This document shows, in pieces, positions 1-12,860 of a DNA stretch of 64,000 bases. Location of the stretch: the NCBI GenBank assembly GCA_009760855.2, contig WPIO01000019.1:3223501-3287500 (forward strand), written 5' to 3'. Each line of letters opens with the position of its first letter. Position 1 is the first letter of the stretch. Origin of the DNA: Cristatella mucedo. Lineage: Eukaryota; Bryozoa; Phylactolaemata; Cristatellidae. The notes beneath the pieces were generated by a model, which made no database searches, had not been told where the DNA came from, and was given only the letters and a program-made list of their open reading frames with translations. A program made the position numbers and the translations under genes.

Positions 1-289
1 TAAAAACTAACATCCTAAACATCCAACAATGGTCATAACATAACAAACAGACCAAAACCATCCTAAACACCTAAACCAAAATCCTAAAAAACCCACAATC
101 CAAGCCAAGCACATGGGCATTTGTAAACGGTAACGCAGCGACGTAAACAGTGCCTGCTACAAAGCCTTCGGGTACAAATGCCAAGCTAGCAAAGCAGAAT
201 GTTCTGTAAACTCCACTATTTGTCAGCTCATTTGAAATCTGCTATAAAAATGTAGGCATAGAAAAACCTAACTTCAAACAAAGCGAGAT

Positions 290-292
<3 letters not shown>

Positions 293-365
<73 letters not shown>
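293..365. repeat. (TA)n microsatellite
   Basis: An uninterrupted AT dinucleotide tract of about 73 bp. The rest of 1-728 shows no gene or recognised repeat. Confidence 0.98.
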
Positions 366-368
<3 letters not shown>

Positions 369-728
369 GGCTGCCAGAACTTTAAAACAAGACGGCAGAG
401 ATAAAGCGGCAAGTTTAATCATAAAGATCACAAACACGCATAGGCTGAAATGATGACAAACGTAGATCAATAAAAATGTAATCTACATAACAGTCGTTTG
501 GGGAACGTAATGCTTTCGAATGAACATTCCAAGATATAAGCCATTCTGTTCTAAGTATCTCATGATCATAAATGTGCTACTGCTAGTAGAACTGTGATAG
601 GGAACACTGATCAATTTCAATAGCAGCCACCAACACGGCCGGAACTAATCTGGCACCAATATGGTCCAGTCGCCAGAGCAGAAGTACAGTGAAGCACTGC
701 CTATATATGAGTGCTCCGAAGCAGGTGA

Positions 729-902
729 TCAGTCGTGGTGGCCCGGCATGACGTCTCCAGAGAACCCAGCCACAATAAGGGCAGCTCCAGCTTGGCGGGC
801 AGATGGAGAGTGTTGGAGGTGGTCCCCTTCTTCGACGACAATGGCATCGCCATGCTCTGAATTTGGGTCATTCAGTTTTGCAAGCTGAGATTGTGACAGT
901 TG
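729..902 (-). CDS. ZNF143: ZNF143-like exon 9, terminal exon
   Basis: The acceptor TTCTGACGTTGCAG|CAA is phase 0. The exon begins [20 protein letters not shown], is Glu/His-rich in the middle, and ends GDVMPGHHD then TGA. It lies on the right strand and in the right phase for exon 8. The position and the opening QL motif recall the QLGEQPSLEEA tail of ZNF143, but similarity is weak. No AATAAA was seen on the minus strand between 1 and 728, so the 3' end of the mRNA is not located. Confidence 0.6.
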   Translation of the reverse strand, partial: QLSQSQLAKLNDPNSEHGDAIVVEEGDHLQHSPSARQAGAALIVAGFSGDVMPGHHD

Positions 903-2662
903 CTGCAACGTCAGAAGAAACAGATGAACCAAAGAGAACTAAGTAAGACAAAGATCAATGCCACAAGCAATATTGATAGATACATGACTTGCTAACTAGT
1001 AAAAGAAACACGAATACTGTGGCTTGCAGTGGCAGCTGAATGAGGTAGAAGTGAAGGTCATCTCGAAGGTTCAACCTCTGTTTGATAGTATTGCATGTTT
1101 AATAACTAATTGTCTTCCCACCCATATCCCAATTTCTGCAAAGAATTTATGCATGTGAAAAATTGATGCGTGCTCTCGCACATATTCGCGAGCGAGCACC
1201 CCTTCACACAAATCCTTGTATGACATCACAACATAGCTATAAAAAATCGACGTCCTGTCGGTGCTTTGATTAAAATATTCCCTGGCTGAGTCTCCAACCA
1301 TCGAAACAGTGAGGAGACAGTGAGAAAGCTGCTGGTTTGGCCCAGTGGTTAAGGTGCTCGCCCCGACCGAGGTCAAGGTGAATGAATTTGATGGCCGAGG
1401 TCGTATGACCAGCCCAGTCACATACATGAACTGCCTAAATATAGATTTTCTCTTAAGGCACTATATAAATGCATTATGTATATTTTATATTTAAAGCTGC
1501 AGCTCACCTGATGAACTTGAACCACACAAGCCTATATAACACAAGAGAACTTCGATGCTTGTGGCTTTCAACAACGACGGGATATAAACTGTTGACAGAC
1601 TCACATAGGAGGACCATACAGGGTATCTGATAGGGCCAACATGCACAGATATGAGTCGTCAACGTTAAAAACAGCAGCCACAAAGGCAAAAGGCCCATCA
1701 TCCACTCTCACAGGATACCAGTGAATAACTCAATTTGTACATGTCACCGTGGATTTTGGTTCAAGAATTCTGATTTGTGATTTGAAACTAGTATCCCTGA
1801 AATATCCATGTTCCTCAGTCAGCAGTGGTCTTACCACTAATGACACGGTCCATGTGACATTTCGAGACGAGGGGAATGGCAGACTACTACTTAAGTATGT
1901 GGCAGACACAGTCATAGTCAAGACAATGAACCAGGTAAATGCGCTAGCACTGTGCACACAAAGAGCCTACTCCACAATCAATCGTGGAGTTCTTTGTTAA
2001 CCACTCTTTGTGGAGAGTGGTATTGATATGGATCTCTCCACCGAATGCACAGTCCCAATGTATCCTAAGCTAAATATGGCAAACAAGCTTGTACTCTCCC
2101 ACAGGGCAAACAGAAGAACTAACGACAGGAAGCCAACAAGTTGAGCGAATCATTGTGCAATAATCGGTATTCTTACAGCGCTCGGCAGAGAAGCTTTGAT
2201 AAATAGCATGCAAATGTAGTACAGAAGCGCTTCAGTATGTCATAAAACAATAATTCAAAGTAAGCACTTTCGAAATGATAAAACCTAAATTTATCACATA
2301 TGCAGGAACGTACAGGAATAACTTGATAGGCCGGATTCGCAACGATGTAAATCTGGTGATCTTGCCCACCAGATCCAACATTAGCGATGGCAATGGGTTG
2401 GCCCTGCAACTGAAAAGTAACACTTTGTCCTCTGATACTAGTGATCATTCACAGGCCAAGCGCATGGCCTGATCAATAGGCATCCACACGGCTCGAATAA
2501 CTTGCGTGCTTACTACAGAAGCACTGCTCCCAGCGACGAGGCACCGGCCATCACTGACAACGGAACCATGATGACCTGGATTGACCACTACCGAGTGACC
2601 ACCACCGGCAGCAGTAGCAAGCTTCAGTCGTTTTACCTGAGCATCTGCAAAACAATTTGAAG

Positions 2663-2698
<36 letters not shown>

Positions 2699-3713
2699 AT
2701 CTATATTTATATGCCTTTGGGGATAATGCATCGATTAGAGCAAACTTTTCATATAATAACAATTTTTCTAAAATTTTAGCTACGACTGTATTTCGCACTA
2801 AACCTAAGGCACACCATGGCACCCAGTAAGAGTGTACCCGTACATTTGAGAAGAAAACAGCTTTCTAGCCCCAGCCAGTAGTCACATCTAGGTAAGGTTT
2901 TAAATATGACAAACCACTTTTTCAGTCTTAGCCTACGGCCATGTCAGGCTCCCGATAAATGTTTTTAGTGCATCAACTGCAACTTTCTACATCAAGCTAT
3001 GCTATCCTGCTTTTTCCCGACTGGGCAACAGTGAGCCTTCTTTGCTATCACCCCCCCCCCGTGAAAAGCACGTTTGATGATGGAGCATAAGTCAGTCATT
3101 TTAGGGACATAAACCAGAAAGACCATCAATCCGGTTTATCCAGAGCAGAGACTCTTTGTTATCCTCAAGTGACCCAATGCTCAAAGAAACGGCTGATGCA
3201 TAAGTACCACACATTGTGCTGTGCATGCACGACTTCTCAGTGGGAAGGCTGCTCACTGGCTGACAGGCACTTTATAGCTTAGAATGAAATGACGATCAAG
3301 AAAGTCTGCATTGGAGATACCGGTCCCTTAGCTGCGTGCATGAGCAGGATGAATGGGTTTTCGCAGATGCTTTGCAATTGCAGTTTTGAATTTTCTTGTC
3401 TACTATGCGTGACCAAACAATGGATGCAAAAAGATTGAGGCAGGTGTAAGGACTAAGCGATGCATGCAGATCCTCCCTCTGAATGCAGCCCACCAAAGCG
3501 ACCAAGCCAATATAACGAGGTCGACAACTGACAACCCGATGAGTTCAACCATCGGTCACAGCTTAGCGTTTTGCGGTAGCCCACAGCAACTGATTTTTAT
3601 CTGGAGGCTTTGGAAAGTTCAAGAAATAAGTAACCCAGTAACAAGCTCCAGGACCAGTTTTATAAATACAGTACTAAATAAAAACATAAAATTAAATAAT
3701 AAGCTTGCATAGC

Positions 3714-3789
<76 letters not shown>

Positions 3790-6700
3790 TAAAATCCCTT
3801 TCCAAGAGCACATATGCTGGGATTACAAGCTTAATGGTGACAATAACACAGATGATTGCAGCATGCCCATGATTACAAGGGATAATTCACGAGGATAAAG
3901 CAAATGCTGCAAGGGTGAGGTAGGTTTCTAATGTTACATCAATTGTAAAGCCACTGAACGTTAATCGGTACGTGGCAATGTTCAAGGAGATGTCAATCGT
4001 TACAGTCGTGATGCTCATCGATCGAGACTTCCAGGCGTTAGCTTCATTGAAGTTTAGGCAGAATCTTCGAAGTATTTGAGATTAGGAAGTCAGTTGTGCA
4101 GCTAATCGAATAGAGTTAAAATATCAGGTGGTAAGTGGGCCCGAGAAACTATTTCAGAGACGTGATTGCAGTAATAAACCACTTGGGATATCGCGAGTCA
4201 TTTTTGAAGCTGTGGAACTGTCATTAGTAATAATATTACAAATAATGTAGTAATTACGGCTTGCTGAAAACCTGCTTTAATACCGACTTGTATGCTTTGG
4301 TTAAAAACAAACCATGCCTCCAGTTTGGTCCTGTTCAGATTTGGCACAGCGGAGTAAAAGTAGCATACGTGCAATGATCAGCTGATTCAACACCCTCATT
4401 TACATGGCGACTAAAGAGCCTTGACAGTTCACACTGGTGGCAGCAGGCAATATAGAATTGACCTGCTGACAGTTTCAAACTGACGACCTGATTCGCAAAG
4501 TCTTTGCACATTACCATAGGGTTGAGGCTCATTTCACTATACACTCTCACCCGCATCATAACAATTTTGCACCTAGAGATTCACTATGAAACCATACACA
4601 TTACCGAGTTTAACCAACCTCTGGCTAGCTCAACACGCAACCACAAGTTAGGGAGTTGCTTCCACGGAGCAATATTGATGGAAACAGGTGCATACAACTC
4701 CTTAGGTTTGCTTGCAGTGGGCCAAAAACAGGGAAGATCAGCCTGTCTTGGCAATTTCTGTGACCACTTTTGTTTTGGACCCAGTAGAGGTTTCTGGAAA
4801 AACGGTTTGGCAGCTTTGTCCCACCAATGTACACTAGGCTTCGTTGAGCACTCCACGGATTGTACTTCAGATATAAACTTTTCAATGGTTGGCTTAGATA
4901 GATCTTTAGCAAGTTGTAAGGTGTGAACAAACCAGGAGTTTTGCATGCCTCGAAGGGGCGCATGCCATCCATGACCCAGACAAGGATAGAATCGCCTGTG
5001 TATTTTGATAAAAGGAATTAATGGTTCATCTGAAAATTTTCCCACATGCTTGGCTGACATTGCGTGGGCACAGTAACATGCTGCAGAGAAAATTAATATG
5101 GTTGCTGAGGGACTGCATTAACCAACAATTGACATGTTTTCATCTAAACTACAATCACTAGAATGTCCAACACCAAGCTACAACAAATTTCTACCAAAAG
5201 TCACGTGCCTGCTAAAAGTGGTACTAACACCGAAACCGGTCGAGTTTTTTAATTTTCGGCTGATTTCAATCGAACTTGAGTGGTTGTGTGCACCATTTTC
5301 CATAATTAGTCATCTAAACAATGACTCCTAACAGGTGGCTGCATGCTGGTACCCCGAAACTCATTAAACACTCCAATGTATGAGGTTTCATTGCAAATTT
5401 GTAGGGCATATGTTAACTAGTAAGTGCAATACACGGCTAGGTTCCGGATCATTTATTTGCCACCATAGGTGATGAAGGAGAGGTCCAATCGGACCAAATG
5501 CAGACAGAGAAGAAAGTGTCTGCTTAGCCCAAGCGGCATGAAAAAAGTGAATTGTTCACCTTTCGAGCGTTGCGACACATCATTGTGCGGTCAGGCATAG
5601 CAGACCAGTACTGAGTCAACAAGCCTACTGGCTAACTAAACAGACAGAGCTAAACTGAGGTCAAAGCTGAGCAGGCCAACAAGTTATATAGCCAGTGGCC
5701 ACACACATCACAAACAAGATGTTTACAGCGGAAAGTATTCAAGTTGCAACAACGCTTTACGAGGCAGGGAACAGTTCAGATCACGGAAGCACCCCCAATC
5801 ATTCTGCCGATAGAGATCCGGCGAGGCTCTACACCGATGACAACACCACATGCATTCTCGTTGGGCTCACCAAACGGACCAGCTGGAGCACCTTGGTTCA
5901 ATATCTGGATATGTGGAGGCATTAGATCGTCGCCAGTGTCATCTTCCCCGTGCGTCGTCCTTCGATGCATCGCCAGGGTAGAGGTTTGCCGATAGTTCTT
6001 CCCACAGTGAGAGCAAGTATATGGTTTGGTATGAGTGTGAACGACGTGGTGCTTGTACAGACTAGAGTATTCGGTGAACCTTTTGTTGCACCCTTCGACA
6101 GAACACACATATGGCTTCTCGCCTAAAAAAAAGGAACGACCAACAATTGGAAGCAAGTCATAGCCAACAGCGATCGTTTGGTACCACTCTATCGGGTTAT
6201 GGTGGACGGCTGGGTTCAACTTTCAAGGTCGACAAGACACATTTTAGTTTCCTTGGGCTAAAAAACCTGCAGTACCCTGACAGAGCTACATGAAATTAGC
6301 AAGAGGAAAAGCTTCAATTTCAAAGTGTGTTTTTTACGTTTTTCTCTCACTAAGTTACACTCAGCATCACTTACACCGGAATGCTATCATCGAGCCACGA
6401 AAGATAAGCAACCTGAATCACGCCATATCTAAATTGCAGCAGCACCAAAACTCGGAGCAATAATCAAACGAGTGCCTTCAGGTGCCACAATAAACTGCAG
6501 TCCACAACAATACAGCTGCTCGAAGCTCAATTAAAGATAGTGCATTTCACAGCAAATATGCAGAAAGCAAATCGGTCGAATTTCAACTGCATTCTTCTAG
6601 CACGTTCTCAAGAAAAGGGACTGCACAGTTTCGACAATCACTGGCCTGCCCCACCCATTTGTAAATTTCCATTGCACTTTGCAGTTCATATTCTCAAGAA

Positions 6701-9700
6701 CGCCTAAGCTGAATGCCGTGAAATTTGACAGATGAGTTCAACGCACAGCGCTGTAAGATGAACAGTCGTCATTTGAGCTTCACACACCTTATAAGCAAAG
6801 TAGTGGATCACAATATCATGGCAACTGCAAATTAATTTGGAGAGCTGAGTCAGGCAGTCGAATGATGCATGCAAGATACGAAGGGTATCTATCAACAGCT
6901 ACTTACGTACCTGAGTGTATTCGAATGTGATTCTTGTAATTAGTTGCGCTGGCAAACGCCTTTCCACAGCCCTCTGCATCGCACGTGTAAGGTCTTTCGC
7001 CGGTATGAGTCCGTATATGCACCTTACGTATATTTGAGGTGGTAAAAGATCGACCGCACCCTTCGAATGGGCAAGTAAATGGACGCTCCCCTTCAAGCAA
7101 GCAACAAAAGAAAGGTATAGATCGAAAGAAACCAAACAAAAAAGGGCATACACATAAGAGTCAACAAATCGATAACCATACCGGTATGTGTCCGAACGTG
7201 CTTTTGTAGATCGCCTGAGGTTTTAAAGGACTTCTCACAGTCGTCATGAGGGCACTTGTAAGGCTTTTCACCCGTGTGGACGCGTGTGTGACTTTTAAGG
7301 CCATAACCTGTAGCAAAAGTCTTACCGCAGCCATCGAATTCGCACTTAAAATGCCTATCACTGCTTCCGCTGGCGGAGGGGTGCACTCCTCTTGGGTTCA
7401 TCTGTAAAAAAAAAAAAAAGAAACAGTTGCACCATTAAGCGGCAGGCATGGTACCTGTAGCAGTTAGTACGCATTTTCCTTAGAGCAAGAAATAAAGTCA
7501 CATATGTACCTTCTTGCTCACGATGCAGCCATCGATAGGCGAGGATGTTGAGCTTCCATCAAGGTTTCCAGAAAATACAAGGCCGTCAGGTGGCTCAGAA
7601 GTGATATATGCCGTCGAGCCATCTTCCAGATGAATCATGGTACTGCCCTCTTCAATAAAAGTTAAATCTTACAGACTAACATTTTTGAGCGCAAAGGAAA
7701 ATAAGCGCAGCCAAACTCACACAGCTATCCTGGTCGTACGGTAAGTTTGGATCCACATTCTGCTTTGATGCACTGGCATTTGCGATTCCCACCTGGTTCG
7801 GTAGCACCCACAACATTCAAAAAACACCTCCGGGAGGGTGTGGCCATACTGTAGCATGTAGGACTTGAGAATTATCTGCCGAAAGACAGCCTACCACCAA
7901 ATTGACAGGCGATCCCACCACTAAGCAGCACAATACAAGGGAGCTATCCGGGCGAGGCAAGCTTTCATTTAAGTCCCAATTCAATTTGGAGTTCCCCTAA
8001 TCTCTATGGCAGCACGCTTTACACAATAACATGTCTGCCAGAGGCTGTCGGAATCGTCCTCAAACGACTGACCGAGAAGCTTCAGGGGAACTTGAATCCA
8101 CCATCTTTGCTGCACAACAATTCCAATCCAAGGCTGAAGGCCAATCCTGCTTTCTGAAATTGCTATGAGACGAGATCTTTGCATTTCTAGCCATCAGAGC
8201 AAACCGAAAACCATTCAGGCTTTGCCAGCATTGCATAAGCTCCACTGAAAAGCCAACAAATCTTTTAGGCTAGATGTGGAATTATGAACGAACATTAATT
8301 TGTACTTATGCCTCAGCATCCTAAACCTACAGACTACAAAGCAATTCTGCAGGTGGCAACAGATTTTGTAGTGATATTACTACAGCAAGCTGACAAGCAT
8401 AAGGGCTACCAATTTCCCGCCTCACCAAAACCACCATCTCAACGACTAGTGCACAGCCCACTCGTGCACAGCCCACTCTTAAGACAACAAATTAGCCACA
8501 TAAAGAGCCACCCCACAGCACCACGGACTGCATTTTATTAGAGTATTATGTTAAATCGATTACACTATATGTTCTAATGAACCCGGCATCAGAACCCATG
8601 ATTCAGTTATAAAAGCAGGAGCAAACAGCCATACTCAAATGGGGACAATTCTGGGCAAAGCCTGATGTGACTTGAAACCAGAGCAACATATGCGCAGCAT
8701 ATCAACTTGGCCTCACTGAAAAAAATACTAGCTGATTTAACAAACTCTTTTTGTACAGTGACAGAAAAGCCTTAAAGGTATCATCACCACCACTTGCAGC
8801 AGTAACAAAGGATCGCCCATCACAGGATTCGAACCCACGACCTTGCAATCGAGATCGTGAGCAACCGCCTTAGGTAGTGAGCCATCACAGTTCACCGACA
8901 TGATAACGTGTTTAGTCAAGAGGACTAATCTGGGTAATTAGTACAAAGTCTCAGCATTTACTTTGGTTCTGAGTTCGAAAAGTAGTCCTTCATTGCTTCT
9001 TCCTCATCTGATAGCAATTTTTACCTTCAGTTTTGCAAATAAAAACCATAAGAAATCGCCAGTATCACTCCTAATACTAATATTAATAGTATTTTGTATA
9101 GCACCATAACAGGACAAAATTAGTGTGCAGGGACTTTACAACTCTGGGCAGAAAGCAATAACCAAAGGCTAATGACAAGCAAGGTATCGTGATTAGACAA
9201 GCATGCACAAGCATGCACACGAAAGAACACAAGAATCAACAGAGAACAAAAATATGCACGTAATCATGCACAGGTGTACATGAAAAGCATACAGTGAAAA
9301 AGTCGAGTTCACTGAGGTGTAGGGAAAGTTGAGGGGACCGGATACGTCTTTGGCTGAGACTTACATGATGCCAGGTCAATGCAGTGAGTGAAAGAAGCCG
9401 GCAGTGACCACCAGACTTTCGGTGCCAAAGAACTGAAAGGCATTATCATGTTCTAGTGGTTAAAGTGTTTGCCCCAACCGAAGTCAAGATGAATTCGATG
9501 GCCGAAGTCAAGCCCCTGGCATATGTAAAGTGCCTGAATAGATATTAGGTTTTCTTCGGAAGCAATAAAATAAATTATATATATCAACAGAATATAATTT
9601 AGTGTGAAGAACAGTAAGAAGACTAGAAGCTGCAGTCAGAGAGCACAGTGAAGAAGCAAGGAGGTCGGATCGGTAGAATGGTGCAAGCGAATGAATCGAA

Positions 9701-12700
9701 CTGCAGGCCAGACAGAGGATCTCGAAGTCGATTCAATACTTGAAGAAAGAGAGACAATAAAGGAAGCTCAGAAAGAAGTGCTTTAGACGTGGCAGCTGTG
9801 TCATTGATATTGGACAGACCAGAAGAGCTCAAGAGTATTGAACCGGTTGCAGCGAATTTTTAAGGTACAGGGCGGGATTCTCGAATAAGGGAAATTGCAG
9901 TCATCTGCACGTAATGTCACAAATGAGCGAACTAGTTTGACTGGTGCACTCTTGCCAAAGCAGGCCCCGATTTTGGTAATGCTCTCAGCTGGAAGCAGGC
10001 CTATTTTACATAAAAGAGGCACCGTGCTCATTCCATGATAAGTCGTTTTGGAATAGCACTGGAGTGCTTCGAGAGCACTGCCAATCCTTAAGGTCAGGTC
10101 TTCCTTAATAGGGTGACAAACGGTGTCCATGACCATTAGGTTGGTTTTATCGTCACTAAGCTTCAGGAAGTTAGTGGCCATCCAAATGGGAATGTCTTTA
10201 ATCCAGGAAGCAAGGGAGGTAAATGAGTCAAATGAGAAGCAAGGCTTAGAAGAATCGAAGGATATATATATGCGATATATATATATATATATGCATGCCA
10301 TCGGCCGGCATACAAATGTCAGCAAAGATTGTGTTTGGTGATAGCATCGGCTACATGGAGAGTATAGACAGTGAAAAGAAGGGGGACCAAACCTTCAAAT
10401 ATCCCATACTTAAAGGGCTACCCGATGACCAACGGTCACTAACATGTACACTTGGACATCTCTTACCGAGCTAGGATCTAACCCAGTTTAGCACTGTGCC
10501 AGCTATACCTAGCAACTATACCTAGGTATCTCGAAAGGCGCGCTAGAAGGAACCAGTAGCAAAGTGTACCAAATGCAGCTAAGAGATCTAAGAGAACAAG
10601 CAGAGAGACCTTAAGCACATCAGCATTGTCCAGGAAGTAATTGAAAACCAGAGCAGTTTCTGTGAACAGCTAGCTTAAACTCTTGGTTGAGACTTATAAT
10701 AATAATAATAATAATAATAATAAGGCACTTGATAAAGTGCCATCAGAGAACTCAATCTCTTCCTAGGCGCTTTACATTTGCTGCGAAGGGAAACACGATT
10801 GAATCGTGAGTAAAATCACTTGATAAACATGAAAAACGTGGTTAGGGGTGACATGCAAAGGGTCAGCATGCAAATTTGGTTAGTGGCAGCATGCACAGTG
10901 TCACCACGCATAAACACAAGAAAGGACGAATCACAGGGACCCACTAAATGCTGTCATAAATAGGTGTGTTTTTAGGTTCCTTTTAAATGTGGTCAGGTCA
11001 GGGGATGTTCTGACGCAGGTCGGGAGGGAATTCCAGGCTTTGGGAGCATACGAGCTAAATGCACAGTCTCCAAAGAATTTGAGGTTTGTACGAGGTATAG
11101 GTAAACAGTTAGATTCCGAAAAGCAGGTGGTACGATGCTTAGTATGGTGGGGAGTAGATCTGATAGGTAGGCTGGAACCAAAGTACGAAGGGACCTGAAA
11201 GTGAGGGACACAACCTTGAGGTCGATGCTTTGCTTGACTGGTAGCCAGTGCAGGTCGGCGAGAGGTGGTGTGATGTGGCAACTGCGCCGCTCACGGCAGA
11301 CAAGCCTAGCTGCAGAATTTTGCACCAGCTGTAAGCACCTGATTGCACATGCCGGTAGGCCAGCAAGCAGTGAGTTGCAGAAGTCGAGACGGGATGTCAG
11401 GAATGCATGGACCAACTTGAACGTGGTATCCTTATCTAAACAAGCCCGAATTTTAGCTATGTTATGAAGCTGAAAATAGGCAGATTTGATTGTGGAGCTG
11501 ATATGGTCGTCTAACGAGAGATCGCTTTGGAATATGACACCTAGATTTCGAGCTGATTCCACAGGAGATATGCTGGCAGAGCCAATTTTGAGGGTCAGCC
11601 TTTCCAATTTGTGAATCACACTGAGTTTGCTGGCAAGATCTAATGAAGTGCTGTAATCGTTTAGCTGCCAGGCCACCACTCGTTTAAGTGTCTTGGATGA
11701 GAATGGCAGGCGACTGCACAAAAGTTGCAGACACAATCCAGGCTTTCACTTTTATGCAGATGACACCTCAGTTGTACATTTGCTATTTTAATCCCTCCCA
11801 GCCCCCCTGCACATTGAATTCTCTCAACTCCCTTGCTGCATGTATTGATGACATCCGCACAAGGATCGAAGCAAACTTTCTAAATTGAATGATGATAGAA
11901 ACAAATTACTAGTTATGGGCAAACCAGGTGGGATTCAGAAATTTGAAAGGCTAAAGCTCAAAATCGGCTCTGCCAGCCTGTCTCCTGTTGAATCTGCACA
12001 TAATCTAGGTGTCATGTTCCGAAGTAACCTTTAATTGGACGAGAACATCAGCTCCACAGTCAAAACTGCCTACTTTCAACTACATAACATTGCCAAAATT
12101 CAGGCTTGTTTAGACAAGGATACGGCATCTAAACTGGTCCATGCAATTGTGACATCCTGTCTTGACTTCTGCAACTCACTGCTTGCTGGCCTACCGGCAT
12201 GTGCAATCAGGTGCTTACAGCTGGTGCAAAACTCTGCAGCTAGGCTTGTCTGTCGTGAGCGTCGCAGTTGCCACATCACACCACCTCTCGCCGACCTGCA
12301 CTGGCTACCAGTCAAGCAAAGCATCGACCTCAAGGTTGTGTCCCTCACTTTCAGGTCCCTTCGTACTTTGGTTCCAGCCTACCTATCAGATCTACTCCCC
12401 ACCATACTAAGCATCGTACCACCTGCTTTTCGGAATCTAACTGTTTACCTATACCTCGTACAAACCTCAAATTCTTTGGAGACCGTGCCTTCAGTTTGTA
12501 TGCTCTCAAAGCCTGGAGCTCACTCCCGACTTTCGTCACGACATCCACTGACTTGGCCACATTTAAAAAGAACTTGAGAACCCACCTATTTATGACAGCA
12601 TTTAGTGGGTCCCTGTGAATCGTCCTTAATGTGCTTATGCGTGCTGACACTGTTGTTGCATGCTGTCATTAACCATACTTGCATGCTGATCCTGTGCACG

Positions 12701-12821
12701 TCACCCCTAACCATGTTATTCACGTTGTTTATCAAGCATGATACCACTCACCATTCGATCGAGTTTCCTTTGCAGCAAATGTAAAGTGCCTAGAAAGAGA
12801 GTTCTCTGAGGGTGCTTTATC

Positions 12822-12860
<39 letters not shown>

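Noticed and set aside
1749-1936. Plus-strand frame ending at a CAG|GTAAAT donor
   Set aside because: No acceptor or start with support, no homology, and it lies inside the last intron of the minus-strand gene.
7737-7801. Possible extra ZNF143-like exon ([20 protein letters not shown])
   Set aside because: The donor is good, but the acceptor gives phase 0 while exon 2 ends in phase 1; exons 2 and 3 join correctly without it.
10993-11736. 247-codon host gene on the minus strand
   Set aside because: It is the C-terminal portion of a LINE ORF2 present in many truncated copies across the window.
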